Positions 1 through 11,661 of a stretch of DNA of 64,000 nucleotides are shown here, piece after piece. The first letter of the stretch is position 1. Every line of letters starts with the position of its first letter. The notes beneath the pieces are model-generated. The model was given only the letters and a program-made list of their open reading frames with translations, had not been told where the DNA came from and did no database searches. The position numbers and the translations under genes are program-made. This DNA is from Solen grandis (taxonomy: Eukaryota > Mollusca > Bivalvia > Adapedonta > Solenidae), in assembly GCA_021229015.1 (NCBI GenBank), contig CM037792.1, positions 39,349,890 through 39,413,889 of the forward strand, in the 5' to 3' direction.

Positions 1-240
1 TCACATTTAGAGTGAACATTAAGAGTGAGCAGTGTAGTCTCGAAGACACTGAGAGTAGTGTCACATAAAAACTGGTCATTAAGAGTGAGCAATGTAATCA
101 CGTAGACAGAGAGTGTCACATAATGATTGAGCATTAAGAGTGAGCAGTGTAGTCACGTAGAGATAGTGAGTTGTGTTACATGACGAGTTGGAATGAAAAG
201 TGTTCAGCGTAATCACGTAGACAGAGTTAGCTGAGGAGTG
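1..240. repeat. Degenerate ~60-bp tandem repeat
   Basis: Four imperfect copies of a unit built around 'gagtgagcagtgtagtcacg' and 'tagacagagagtgtcaca', starting near 14, 78, 132 and 195. The array is open at the window edge. No coding signal is visible. Confidence 0.8.
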
Positions 241-592
241 TCAGTGGAATGTATACATTAAACGCGACTTACCTTTGAAGTTGAAGTTTGATCGGGATTC
301 TATTTGATCACGGACAGAAATGAGGGAAAACACGAGCTAAATTGTTAGCTAGCTCGCGCTATCTCACGTTTTTCCTGCGTGACTAGATAAATAATGAAAT
401 AGAATAGTGGCGAAACAATCAGAAATCAGGTCGATGTGAGAATGTCAAGGTGGTCAGCCTTAGTAGTGTCGAAGTCTCTCTGGGTATAGTGATAAAAAGA
501 TAGAAATAGTGTATGCAAGTGGTATTGTCGGTGTCTGGTTAGAATAATAAGAGCAGTATCATAGTCAGAGAAATGAGATTAGTGTAGCTGTT
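241..592. other. Non-repetitive stretch, no confirmed gene
   Basis: No credible protein is visible. On the minus strand a consensus 5' splice donor (AAAG|GTAAGT, near 270) follows a short open stretch, but no exon could be established. It separates two tandem arrays of similar word content. Confidence 0.4.
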
Positions 593-905
593 TTAAAAAA
601 GAGTGAGTAGTGCCAGCGTCAGAGTGAGTAGTGTCACCGTCAGATTTAACAGAATGAGTAGTGTTACCATCAGAATGACAGAGAGAGTAGTGTCACCCAA
701 AGAATGAGAAGTGTAATCATCAGTGTTAGTAATTTTACCGTCAGTGAGTAATGTCACCGTCGGATTAGGTAGTGTCACCGTCGAAGGAAGTATTGTAACC
801 GCTAGAGTAAGTAGTGTCACCGTTAGAGTAAGAAGTGTCACCGTTAGAGTGTCAGAGTAATGAGTAGTGTCATCGCAATTGTAAGTAGTGTCACCGTCAG
901 GATTT
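593..905. repeat. Minisatellite, ~22-30 bp units
   Basis: Roughly ten degenerate units of the form 'agagtgagtagtgtcaccgt' in a row. The apparent minus-strand reading frame here (Thr/Leu/Val-rich) is an artefact of the repeat. Word content resembles the array at 1-240, so both may derive from one ancestral array. Confidence 0.85.
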
Positions 906-1054
906 GATAGATTCCAATAAGTATTTTGTTCATATTTTCAAGCGGAAAGGGCTATCATTACAAGATGAAATTACCTTATTCTGTAAAATTTAATAAACGT
1001 GTAGTGATCCTAGCTGTACATATTTTAAAAACCGGTATTCACCTCTGATTTCAG

Positions 1055-1222
1055 ACATTCCGTGACTACAACATTAGTGGCCGCTTGTTACCCCATCTGA
1101 CCACCCAACATCTGACCACGACGCTCGGGATGCACGTGCGCCCGGCCCTCACACTCTGGCAGGCGGTACACTATCTGCTCAGGGACACACCCAACCCGGT
1201 CTGTGTCTATTGCAAACGATGA
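1055..1222 (+). CDS. Probable 3'-terminal coding exon with SAM-domain-like C-terminal half
   Basis: A good 3' splice site (pyrimidine-rich run ending in TTTCAG at 1054) is followed by 55 open codons and TGA at 1220-1222. The stretch is clearly more GC-rich than the surrounding intron-like DNA. The encoded text GRLLPHLT..HL..TLGM followed by RPALTLWQAV matches the pattern of the last helices of SAM (sterile alpha motif) protein-interaction domains (L-x2-L-x5-L-x3-G-[MI]-x3-GPALK-[IL]). Here Arg replaces the usual Gly before Pro-Ala-Leu. The C-terminus PVCVYCKR carries two Cys. SAM domains commonly mediate homo- or hetero-oligomerisation of scaffold and chromatin proteins, but the parent gene cannot be named. 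Upstream exons must lie before position 1 of the window. Confidence 0.6.
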   Translation, partial: TFRDYNISGRLLPHLTTQHLTTTLGMHVRPALTLWQAVHYLLRDTPNPVCVYCKR

Positions 1223-2905
1223 GGGAGTCGACACAAGATAATGATTTAGCAAAATCCATGTGTTTCAGTTAGCATTTTGACACATTAACTTAAATACATT
1301 TACGCATCCTTTTTCATGCTAAAGTTACATTTATGGGTCGAGGTTTTGGTTAACGTAAATCACACATTATTGACGAAATCATGCGGTGCAAAATAATTTA
1401 AAATCATCTTTTGTTATTTAGTGTATATTTATTTGACATCTTGGTATAGAAATAAGTCTGGAAAGTATCATATGTGGTCATATGGGTTCTTCTTGCTCAG
1501 CACGTGCACAAGTGCGCAGTTACAATATACTCAACGACTTTAAAAACGCCTAACGTAATTTCTTTAGTAATAAAATAACTAAACATGCACATATCAATGG
1601 TTGATATATCAGAATAATCTAAAATTATTGCAAAAACTCGAAATATTTGACATTTTTCCAATGTGAGTCGTTTTTAATGTCCTTGAGAATACATGTTTGC
1701 ACATATCAATACCTTTTTTAAGAAAATACAAAATGCACAGGACATAAGATATTTTAGTCTTTAAAATGACATTCTCAATGTACATTACTTCATTGTACTA
1801 TGTATCAGCATTGACATAGCCTTTCAAATTACAGGGTTTCAATGGTGTACAACATATTTCATTTTTACCCTCATCATTATAATATTATTATCTTAATGAC
1901 CCCCCAAAATACTTCAATATGTGCATCTATATTCATGTATCAAAGTGTCACATGACACCCAAATGAAAAAAAAATAAAACCTGAAATTTATTTTCATTTA
2001 AAAGAAAAATAACATGGATATTATGTCTTTACCCATATTGCTACAAAACCTCATTATTTCCAGATCATAGATTTTCGTCGTAGAACCTCACTAATTCTTG
2101 TAATACGTCACTTAAGAATGCAAAGAATGAATGTCAGAAAAATACGAGTTCAGCTTAGTCTAAAAGGACAATACATGGCTATAAAGCCTGTATTGTATTC
2201 AGGTTTTCATTAATTTTAAACCTCTGACGAATCCTACACATAACCACGTCAGACACAAAATTCGAGTGATAATTAAGCTACTTTTGTTATGTTTGGTATA
2301 TTATGATTGCATTTGGTTATTTAAAAAATGATGCCTAGACTATCTGAATATATACATCAACATGTACTTACATCGAGTATTTAGTTTTTATAATTTGGTC
2401 ACATTTTTTAATACTCGTATTTGCTCAGAATTAACTCACATACCTATATATACCAGTGTCCTACACATGAAACTAATTGTATATTTTCTTCATTAAACGA
2501 ATTCAAAACAAGGTTTTCACTGCATAAATGATAAATTCATAAACGTCTGTTTCTCACTCTAACTAATCATCATTTAATAATTCTTGTAATTATAATTATA
2601 CAAATGCAAGATATGTATAGAAAAAAAATAACTTCGAAACTGTCACATGTTTTTGTCACGTGTTGACCACGTGATATATGTACGTGTATGTTTGACTATT
2701 TATGTGTATGTATATTACATTACCATCTCGTGCTGATTCGTGTTTCCTGTTGTTTATTGTCACGATAATGTAATTGCTCTTGTGATAATAAACTCGTTAA
2801 CCATGAGATGTGTTTATTTTGTATTTATTGTGATGTACCAAATCCTGTGTAGATTATCTAACGTGGCATTTATCATACAATGTTAACAAATAATTAGCTT
2901 TGCAG
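1223..2905 (+). other. Possible 3'UTR and AT-rich DNA, no gene seen
   Basis: This stretch follows the stop codon of the SAM-like exon. It is AT-rich with no further exon recognised. An AATAAA hexamer at 2787-2792 is followed by a GT/T-rich run (TGTGTTTATTTTG), which would suit a polyadenylation site, but it lies 1.5 kb downstream of the stop and its use is unproven. Confidence 0.35.
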
Positions 2906-2935
2906 ACGAATGGAGACAGATAAAAAAAAACGTGT

Positions 2936-3012
2936 CTGCGTGCGTGCGTGCGTGCGTACAACCATACACACACACACACAACCACACAGATGTGCATACA
3001 CACATACGTACA
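2936..3012. repeat. Simple repeats (GCGT)n then (AC)n
   Basis: Short microsatellites ('gcgtgcgtgcgtgcgt' then 'acacacacacac') directly before the SINE-like element. A related (CG)n tract sits at 3298-3309. Confidence 0.9.
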
Positions 3013-3014
3013 CA

Positions 3015-3270
3015 TCGACCACTGTGACCGGATGCTTAGAGCGTCCGCCCCATTACCTGGTGGTTATGGACTCTACATTCCCAAGTCGTGTTAATGATGG
3101 CACTGGTATAATCTGCCGTGTGCTCTACCTTCAGCATATGAAAGTAGTTCCATGACTGGGCGGCCCAGTGTCAGGATAATGTGTCTAAGTATGGAATTAT
3201 GCCCTTTGAGTGATATCGCACTAAGGCAACTCTAATTCTGACTCATGTTGACAAAACGTCAATAAATAAC
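3015..3270 (+). mobile_element. tRNA-derived SINE, plus strand
   Basis: It begins with a tRNA-like head containing a degenerate A box and 'cttagagcgtccgcc'. The central part has 'gtcaggataatgtgtcta...tatggaattatgcc', which aligns with the minus-strand copy near 13640-13825 ('gttaggataatgtgacta...gtggtatcatgcc'). The two copies share head and body, so they belong to one SINE family. A conserved body shared between molluscan SINEs is known (V-type and related SINE superfamilies), but the exact family is not assigned. The reading frame crossing it is not a gene. Confidence 0.65.
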
Positions 3271-3830
3271 CGAAATATTGTCGAAACCCAAACACACACG
3301 CGCGCGCGTAATACAAAAACACATACATAAAAATGTGCCGAATAGTTTAGTTCGAATCACATCAACCCCGCAGACCTCTTGTTTAAGACGAGCGATAAAA
3401 TACATATAACGGTGGATAATTTAATGTTAATGGTAAATGACTCTCGTTAGGAATAAAAACTTTCTCATCCGACATGTCTGTAAAGCACGTTAGACGAAAT
3501 ACACTTAAGATAATGTCAATTGACATATTTGTTAATGTACTATTTATATTGAAAACGCATGGAAAAATATAGGAATATGTCACGTTCAGGATCTCGCCAT
3601 ATTCGAAGTAGGGCATTAATCCATTAAATGTCAGAATTAGATTGATCATTTGTCTGGCTATTGTTTTGCTTGCCGGGAACTGATCTGCCGTAAAATATTT
3701 CCATTAATAAGAAAATTATCAGCAATCAATAGAATGCGTTTGCCGTGATTCAGTTTGAGACTTTATTGGCTACCCTTATTGAATTCAGTTAAAAATAAAA
3801 AAAATGTTATAAAACCAGCAGCCATACGTT
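3271..3830. other. No gene seen
   Basis: AT-rich DNA. The minus-strand open frame at 3383-3649 has no recognisable domain, and its composition suggests chance. Confidence 0.5.
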
Positions 3831-3831
3831 T

Positions 3832-3876
3832 TTTTGTTTGTTTTTTTTTGTGTGTGTTTTTTGTGTGTTTTTTTTT

Positions 3877-3912
<36 letters not shown>
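3832..3912. repeat. Low-complexity T/GT tract and (GA)n microsatellite
   Basis: A T-rich/GT run followed by about fifteen GA dinucleotides. It creates a spurious RERERE reading frame. Confidence 0.95.
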
Positions 3913-3916
<4 letters not shown>

Positions 3917-4484
3917 GGCGGTGATAGAGTGATAAATCAAGTACGGAAAAAGCGAAGCCTTTCTGTTTGAAAATAATTCCAATTTATTTCTGTCTGTAAT
4001 GTTTTTAATGTGATCCTTTACTGTTTAAGGATTGTATGTGATTCATTGATAGTTACAGTATCATGCAACCAAAGAAATTCATTCAGTACCGGTCCCTTTA
4101 AAAAAAAAGTGGTTAGCGCGATTGTCCCGATCCACGGACTCGAAATACATCACTCGTTGAAAATATTGCTGGTGTTTCTTCCATTCCTTGCTTGGCGCTC
4201 AGCTTAGACTGGATAACCTGATGTAAGGATTAAGGTAATCCATCCATCATTAAATTGCGATCATTTATAATAAATGCAAGCCTTTATAGACTTTGAAAAA
4301 AAAGAGCATATATAACTCAAGTCAGTGGGTGCTTGCATCTACGCTGAACTCTTTTTAAGCATTCTGAGGACCATGATCATAATTTAATGATGGGTGGACA
4401 GTGAATGTAATTACCATGCCTCATGTCAAGACGGCGTGATATCGCTGTTACATGGCACCGCAATTATCTTCAGTACGTTAGGTC

Positions 4485-4640
4485 TGGTAGCAGCAGTAGA
4501 CATTTCTGCAGTAGGTGCAGTAAAAGTAGTAGTAATAGTAGTAGTTGTGGCAGTAAAAGCAGCAGCAGTTGAAGTAGTAATAGTAGCCGATGTTGTTTTT
4601 GTGGCAACAATAATAGTAATAAGAATAATAACAATAATAT
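4485..4640. repeat. Trinucleotide-rich tract (AGT/AGC)n
   Basis: Interrupted 'gtagtagta' and 'gcagcagca' triplets. They produce low-complexity open frames on both strands. No gene is supported. Confidence 0.85.
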
Positions 4641-4924
4641 CTTTATTTCTATAGGATAACATATGTGGCAATGTCATTCTTCCATTCCATTCCATTCTTC
4701 TTAACAAATATATACAAGAAAGTCAGTAGAACTGACAGATGCTCCCCGAAGAACGTCATTGTTACAAATAAGGCCTTGGTCAATGGGTGGGAGGATATGT
4801 TAAAGACCGGAATGGGATCAGCATATGCTTATCATGTATAGAATCCAGGTAATGTCCTCAAATTCGAAAAAAGGGAAAAATCAAATGATAAATGATATCT
4901 CCTGTTAAAATAGGCAAATGACAT

Positions 4925-5310
4925 GAATATAGTCAAAAGGTAAGGGGCCATAACTCTGTGAAAAATTAGGAACCAGGTCAGTGACGATATGCGTATTCTC
5001 TTGGTAATAAAGCTTCCATAAAGTTTCTTAATTCAAGCCATTAGTTCCTGAGAAATAGCCCGGACAAGAATCATGCAACATGAACTTTAGGCCAAAAAGT
5101 CAAGGGGCCATAACTCTGTGAAAAATTTAGGAATCGGGTCATGCTGACGATATGCGCATTTCCTCTTGGTAATAAAGCTTCCCATAAATGTTCGTTGAAT
5201 TCAAGCCGTTAGTTCCTGAGAAATAGTCCGGACAAGGAAAGTGTGACGGACGAACGAACGGACTGACGGACGAAGCGGCGACTATATGCGTCACCTTCGG
5301 TGAGCATAAA
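4925..5310 (+). repeat. Bivalve-type dispersed repeat, two tandem units
   Basis: Two copies of a ~165-bp unit: 'aggggccataactctgtg', 'ggtaataaagcttcc', 'gttcctgagaaatagtcc'. The second ends in the (gacggacgaacg)n stretch and the small hairpin 'tcaccttcggtgagc'. From general knowledge this text is very frequent in bivalve genomes. It is noncoding. Confidence 0.75.
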
Positions 5311-5629
5311 AATACAATAGACTGAATATGATAAATGATGATGAAAATTACTCAAAATATCTTCAATATATGGATATGTATGTTCTCAAAATGGTAATTA
5401 TCATTGTACATGTATTTTGATTTTGCAAAATCATTTTTTAACAATTTAAACAAAGAATTAATGATTTTGATGATAAAATCTGAATGAATGATTCAGAAAC
5501 AATATCTGACAGGACAACTGTTGAAAATGGAAGTGTGAAAAGTATCAAAATAAACAACAATAGATATTTAACAACAGTTGCCTATTAAAGTCATACATAA
5601 TTGGCAATGTACTGACTATGTCCTTATAA

Positions 5630-7600
5630 GTACATTTTCAAACATCTTTTGAAAGACACAATCGACTCGCATTTCTTTTTTTTCCATAGATTTGGAGCAA
5701 CCACTGTAAAAGATTTACACTATGATAAGTCATTAGATTTAGGAACGTTTAAGTTTCAAGATACTGATCTTAGATTCCTCTGATTACTGGAAGATACTTC
5801 ATTTAACATCGAAGTTACATAAGTCGGAGCCAAATCATGCAGTGTTTTGTAATTAGCATAAGAACATGATTTTGACACGACACCGTATTGGCAGCCAATT
5901 TAAATGTTCAACATTAATGCTGATGGCGTATAAAAACCTGTTTTAAGAGTAATACGCGCTGCTCGTTTATGTAATTTTTGAACAGTGTTTACTGAGCTTG
6001 TTCCGCCCCGTATCAAACATCCGTTATCAAATAAGGGGATCAAATAGGCATTATAATATTTCATTAAACATTCACGGGACACGTATGATGATAGTAACTG
6101 CATTAAGAAACCTACCATAGCTTTTGTTTATTAACACTCGTAATAGATGTACTGTCTATATGTAAGCATATATTTGAAACCTGTCTTAAGTCTATTACGC
6201 GTTCCAATCATCATCATTGATGATTTTTCTGCATTAAGAAACCTACCATTATTTAAACATCAGTTCAAAACTGCATCATTTGCTAATAGCAGTTTGAGTT
6301 TTATTACATCTAAGTTCTTGTCATGCATATGCACTGTTGTGTCATCCGCAAAGAGATCAGTCGAACAATCATTAATATAATGGTAGATCATTGATAAATA
6401 TCAAAAATAACATTGGGCACAGCACAGAACCCTGTGGGACCCCAGCTGTAACAGGCCGAGGTTCTGAATATAAAAATATTATTAATGACAACATTCTGTA
6501 CTCTTCCAGTCAGGTAGGAGTGGGAAAAAAATCAATCGTCTTGTCAGAGAATTTGTAAATTCTGTGCTAATCAATAAGTAACTGAAATTCTACGAGATCA
6601 AAAGCTTTCCTGAGGTCGTAAAAGATTGCTCCGGTAAATTCTCCCGCATTCATATTTCTAAGCCAGGTAACAATAATTTTAACAAAAGCTGTCTGACATG
6701 AATGAAAATGTCTAAAACCAGACTGACCTTCATGAATTAAGTTATATTTCTTTAGAAAGGCCAAAAGATGTTTTGCTATGTGTCGTTCAAATAGTTTTGA
6801 TATTACAGGGGGTATTGATATCGGTCTATTATTTGTTAGATACGATTTGTCATCGTTTTTAAATATAAGAAATATGTTGGCATATTTAAGAGAGCTAGGG
6901 AATATATTTTTTGTTTATAGAGTTATTTATCAAATTTGCGACACAAGTGGCTATAACATTAACAGATATTTGAAGTATTTTCGGACTAAGACCATCTAGC
7001 CCCGTCTGTAAAGAAGTTGAAACCTCTCTTTCTTTGATGAAGGGAATCGTAAATTGGATTAACACTGGAACTCTTTCACTCACGAATTCATAGAGTCTAT
7101 CCAGAGAGCCTAATGTTTTGTCATTTCTTCTGGAAAAGTCTAGTTAATGTTAAAATTGACCTTAATATTTATAAAATATTCATTGAAACAGTTTGCAATA
7201 TCAATGCTGTCGACTATGTTTCGATCATTAATTTCAAGAAAGTTCATAATATCCCGATGCTTTGAGTTACCTCGTATAGCAATGATATGTTTCCAAAGAA
7301 GGGATACGTTTTTATCCTCGTCAATTGCAGTCTCAAACAACCGCTGTTTACTCTCCCTTTGTTTCTCCAATAGTTATACAGCCATCGCTTAGTTTTGTAG
7401 TAATAGTCTCTATTATGTCCTGTTTTAATAATATCTTCATTTATCCAATCAGGTTTACTTATTTTCTTCACTCGTTTAGTTTTTAAAGAATAATGGCAAT
7501 TTAATACTGAATGTAAAATTATTAGTCCAAACTTTAAAATCATTCTCAGGGTCGTTTAAAAGGGGAAAATTCGACATGACGCAGTGTAGTTCGTTTAAAA
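5630..7600 (-). pseudogene. Decayed jockey/CR1-like LINE reverse transcriptase
   Basis: Read on the minus strand from about 7540 down to 5630, this is one non-LTR retrotransposon ORF2 broken by frameshifts. In order are a pre-RT stretch (PDWINEDIIKT), 'SLLWKHIIAIRG', and the RT palm. The palm shows GQSGFR..HSC and 'IFYDLRKAFDLVE' near 6600-6740, '[14 protein letters not shown]' near 6395-6445, and the catalytic LFADDTTV box near 6335-6360. After the thumb come 'YNAYLIPLF' (near 6000-6070) and a C-terminal 'LHDLAPTYV...SFTVVAPNLW' stretch (5650-5870). The catalytic Asp pair is preserved, but the frame changes many times, so it is inactive. Function before decay: target-primed reverse transcription of its own RNA. 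The endonuclease domain is absent, meaning it is 5'-truncated, as is usual for LINEs. Confidence 0.85.
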
Positions 7601-7649
7601 AGTATGTCTCAGAAAAGTTACGAAAGGATCTTTAAGTTATTTCATTGTG

Positions 7650-7693
7650 CCATTTTTGTTTGTTTGTTTGTTTGTTTGATTGATTGTTTGTTT
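7650..7693. repeat. (GTTT)n microsatellite
   Basis: Tandem 'gtttgtttgtttgtttg' with one GATT variant, just upstream of the 5' break of the LINE remnant. Confidence 0.9.
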
Positions 7694-8619
7694 TAATAAC
7701 ATTTTGCAAGAATCTAGTAAAAACAAATAGGACAGTGACCACTTATTCCAATAGTGAGAGAATAAGAAATGGAATCCTAAAATAAATGGTTTTAATCATA
7801 AGTGTTGCTTATGTCCTTTACTTTTCCAGACCATTGAGAACCAGCACAACGTTCTTAGACATGTTTCTTTAAACGAATGCATAGCATGTCGAATTGTAAA
7901 AATACAATCAAGTTTTCAAGATTCAATAAGGAAAAACATGCATAAAAAGTCATAGAGTTACATAGCTTATATTTGATATATCGTTACTTCATTGACATTA
8001 GATGGCGCTAACTCAATGTATGGCGCTCCGCTAATATGCATTGTACGGTCATAGATGCTGCTAGATAGTTTGTATTTGAATTATCGACCGATGTATATAA
8101 CCCCAAAACCGCTCTAAAATTACGTTAAGTTTGATTAATTATTCAAGACTAAGAACATCGATCTACTCCGTATTTTCTCTTTTTTTTTATAAATAAACAC
8201 TGGAATTACGTCTGCTATATTAATTTTAGAGTATGTTTAATATTCCGTAACATTCCTATTTTCTCTATCCTCTTGTTCTTTTCTATCAAGCGTTGATATA
8301 CAATAAATAATCGGTCAGTCGTTGCACGCTATGAACGCAAAAAAAAAAAAACCGCGTGGAATATAGGAAAATATAAATTCCTTTATAAACAAGGATTGTA
8401 TTTTTAGTAGAATACAATATGGGTTGTTTCTGCAAAGTTCGAGTGACACATCTTAAAACAGCATTATGTACACCCCTAGCTTCTTTGATAACAACAAATT
8501 CAATATTAAGCATCAATTCTATGTGAACATAGGTACAATAAAAAACAGAAATAACATTTTCTGAAATTGGTTATAAAATTGGTTCCGGAATAAAAATTCT
8601 TTCTTATTATTGTTTCCAG
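7694..8619. other. No gene seen
   Basis: AT-rich DNA with a short A-run at 8339-8351. The minus-strand open frame at 8286-8516 has no recognisable motif. Confidence 0.45.
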
Positions 8620-8688
8620 ATATTCCTATCAGGAAAGGTCGGGCCTAATCATACTGGTATGCCAGGCACGCCACTTCAGACACGTTAA
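8620..8688 (+). CDS. Speculative short terminal coding exon
   Basis: A pyrimidine-rich run ending in GTTTCCAG (to 8619) is followed by 22 codons and TAA. The reading (LSGKVGPNHTGMPGTPLQTR) has an ordinary protein composition and higher GC than its flanks. No family is recognised and no partner exon was found, so it could be chance. It would belong to a plus-strand gene other than the one ending at 1222. Confidence 0.22.
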   Translation: MFLSGKVGPNHTGMPGTPLQTR

Positions 8689-9351
8689 CTGTTGTTCTGT
8701 GTTTATACCGTACCGTATCTGCATGCAACTCCGGGACACGATCAGAATTAGATAGTTTTATTTAATTAGATTTTAACTAAATTTATTCATTCGAGGAGAA
8801 ACTTAAACCAAGCTCATACAGAAATATACGATATGTATAATTGTGTTTTGAAATACCGTATGTTAGATTAAACAGTGCTGTTTTCTCAAATGAAATAAAG
8901 AAATAAAACATGTAAGTAACGTTACACATTACATTATTTCTTGAATTTAATAAAATCTTACTTTCTCAATTATGAACATTTCAAACCAGACTGCTAATAA
9001 CCCTAAACTTTAGATGATAGCCACATGAACGGCAAATTCGATTTCTTTTTCTATCACAAGATATAGATTTGCCATGTAAGTAGACCAGTATATCTTAAAC
9101 TTAAGATTCTTTGTGAATAGATTTCTTGCCTTTAAATTCCAACTTTAATTTCAATTGCAAGCACATACAAGATATTGGTAAAATAAAAAAATATAAGAAT
9201 ACAACCCATGTGATTCCAGACACACACGGTAAGCGGTCACATATTTTTAAGTTCCATGCATATATAACGCATACATAGACATGAAAATTAACAGTAGATA
9301 ATGTAGAATAATGCATTGTATCCGAGTTCCATGGTATTGACTTAAAACAGC

Positions 9352-9780
9352 ACGTTCACAAATTATCATTGACAAAGAATTTGATTTTTAACTATCTGTA
9401 TGTATTACGTCAATCAATACCCATCTACAGACGCGTGATCGCCCAATGCAACATTCTGTGATTGTAAGTAAAATGGGTGATTTCTCCATCACAGACAATT
9501 ACGTTGCGAACGGTTTTGAACCTATTTTTAGAATTATAAAACCTATATTTAGAAATTATATTTTCGTGTGCCGTCACATGATTGATTACATTCACTCTTC
9601 GCGCATGCGCTCACTTTACATGATGAAACCAGTAACTAGTGATACCGCAAGTTACTATTACGGAGGATACCGTATTATATATACATATATACATGTAGAA
9701 GATATTTCTCCGAAATGAACGTATACGAAAACTACGTTTTCCTAATGTGACCTACACTTGTTGTGTTTATTTGTTAAATC
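9352..9780. repeat. Unnamed dispersed repeat, copy 1
   Basis: About 425 bp colinear with 14855-15275. Shared landmarks are 'gtgtattacgtc', 'gtgattgtaagtaaaatgg', 'tttctccatca', and the end 'aatgtgacctacacttg...tttatttgt'. The copies are clearly diverged but alignable throughout. No protein, tRNA-like head or terminal repeat was recognised. This copy carries a 'cgcgcatgcgct' NRF-1-like palindrome near 9599-9610 that the other copy lacks. Confidence 0.65.
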
Positions 9781-9800
9781 AACAACAAGATGCTTTGTGG

Positions 9801-10020
9801 AATGCACTTTGGGGTCCAACGCACTTTGGGGTCTGACTCCAAAGTGCGTTACACACTAATGAGTCAGAAATTGACCTCAAAGTGCGGTGCATTTTTGTGT
9901 CACAAAATCTGTTTGTAGCATATCCAACGTACTTTGGGTTCACGTGCATGTTAAAGTAATAGCATGCATTTGAATGGAGAGACATCACTGAATCTGGCCG
10001 TATCTACGCACGCCAAAGTT
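9801..10020. repeat. Cluster of CACTTTGGGGTC motifs in both orientations
   Basis: A 12-15 base motif occurs about six times: forward at 9804, 9821 and near 9929, and reversed (CCAAAGTGC-like) at 9838, 9872 and near 10010. Two neighbours form a hairpin with 12-bp perfect arms (9818-9829 with 9839-9850). Confidence 0.6.
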
Positions 10021-11570
10021 CGTTTTATTCCAACGAATATTATTATTAAATAATATTATTATTATTTAAACGTTTTTACTCCCATCACTATCATCATCAT
10101 TATCATCTTGATCATCATAATCACACTAAAGAACTATTTTTATCTCTTGATAAACAAAGACTAAATTATAATTTTATTTGTGGATTTAGGCGGAGGTCGA
10201 GTGATTTGGGGTTAATGTCATAAACATATGAATTCAACTTTTTTTTTTACATACAATTTTATCAATATCAATAAGTTAAGATTTAGTTTAACTCATCGTC
10301 GGAGACCCCTGGCTGACTTTTTCCGTTTCACTACATGACAACATCATATACTTATATTATGTTCTTCAATTTTAAACATTTCAATTCATTTCAACATACA
10401 AGGGCGTTAATTTCGTCATATAAAATGCATTCAAATATAAAATGACACTCATCTTTTAACTTGATGCATAGGCAAATAGCAAATGTATATTACCAGCCCA
10501 CCTTCAATTTCCGACAGTCAGTGAGACGATACTCTCGGTTTAGTTAAACTCATCGTTGAATACCCACAGCCCATTCTAGTAGATTATATAAAACTTTTGG
10601 TCATTTTACAGTGTAACAATAACCGCTTGGGTATGATCTGAGGTCAATAGCTTGATGTGATTATTAGTATATTACACGGATTTATAACGGACTTCATGCT
10701 TTTTACATTATGACACCAAAAAATAGTCATATTTACTATCCAAAATAAGTTACGAGCCCCATTGCGTCAGCAAATTATATTCCTCCGCAATGAAGTGACA
10801 GTTATGCAACGTCATAGAGAAATTAGATCTTTTGTGCTTTTATGCTATAGACAAATTCAGTGTCTCGTAAATATTTATTTTTAACATGAAATAATTTTCA
10901 ACACCTTTGCATAACTTCAGCATACCGTTGTAGAGTTATGTTTAATCGTTCGATCATTTTTTACAATACTGAGGGATCCTTCGGTTTTCAAAATGAAATC
11001 AAGTATTCAGAAAGAGGGTTGTAAAGTTATGAGTAACTGCTTCACACACAACTAAACTCTGTCTCTGAAATGGAAACGATATAGATCTATATTTCCAATC
11101 CTGATGCGAACCTGTTTTGATCACGTTATCTCCCATGCAGACGAGTTGTTTTCATCACGTGACTCGTAACGTTTTTTGGATAGTGGATATACATATATAT
11201 AACTTCAGTCATTTTATGGTGTTGCAATATTCTATATAGAAATCTTGAAGTCTGATACAATGCGTTTACCATACTTTTAATCATATCAAGCCATCGAGCT
11301 TAGATACTTCCAAGTGTTATTTTAACACCATGAATTTATTTACGAGCCCCTTCGCCTGTGACACTTGCCGTCCAATATATATAGGCCTTGATGATTTGCA
11401 TAATGACTGCAGCAGTGCACGATCAAACAGTATATGTTTTATACAAGCGCTCGGCAAGTGGCGGATTAGATAAGATTTCATCCTCGGGACTGAGTACATA
11501 AATCTATGTTGTAGGGCTCCAGCCCATCAAGCCCTCTTTCACTTGACACACGCTTAACTCGCTTTAATTT
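10021..11570. other. No gene seen
   Basis: AT-rich, intron-like DNA on the macroH2A strand side. A short motif related to 'tttagttaaactcatcg' appears twice (10284 and 10537). Open frames here have no recognisable domain. Confidence 0.45.
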
Positions 11571-11573
11571 TCA

Positions 11574-11597
11574 CTGTGTGTGTGTGTGTGTGTGTGT
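11574..11597. repeat. (TG)n microsatellite
   Basis: Twelve uninterrupted TG dinucleotides. Confidence 0.95.
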
Positions 11598-11661
11598 TTT
11601 GATTAATTGTATTTTGCAAAAACGTGTTTAAACTAAATGGAACGTACGATAATCTGTCACC

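Noticed and set aside
241..380. Minus-strand exon ending in AAAG|GTAAGT near 270
   Set aside because: Good donor, but only about 20 open codons, no acceptor or start, and no recognisable protein.
593..841. 82-codon minus-strand frame
   Set aside because: It is the translation of a minisatellite (TLLTLTVT repeats), with no start context or domain.
3755..3970. Plus-strand frame with RERERERE
   Set aside because: Made entirely by T-rich and (GA)n low-complexity DNA.
4394..4707. Overlapping open frames on both strands
   Set aside because: Caused by (AGT/AGC)n triplets, which are open in several frames.
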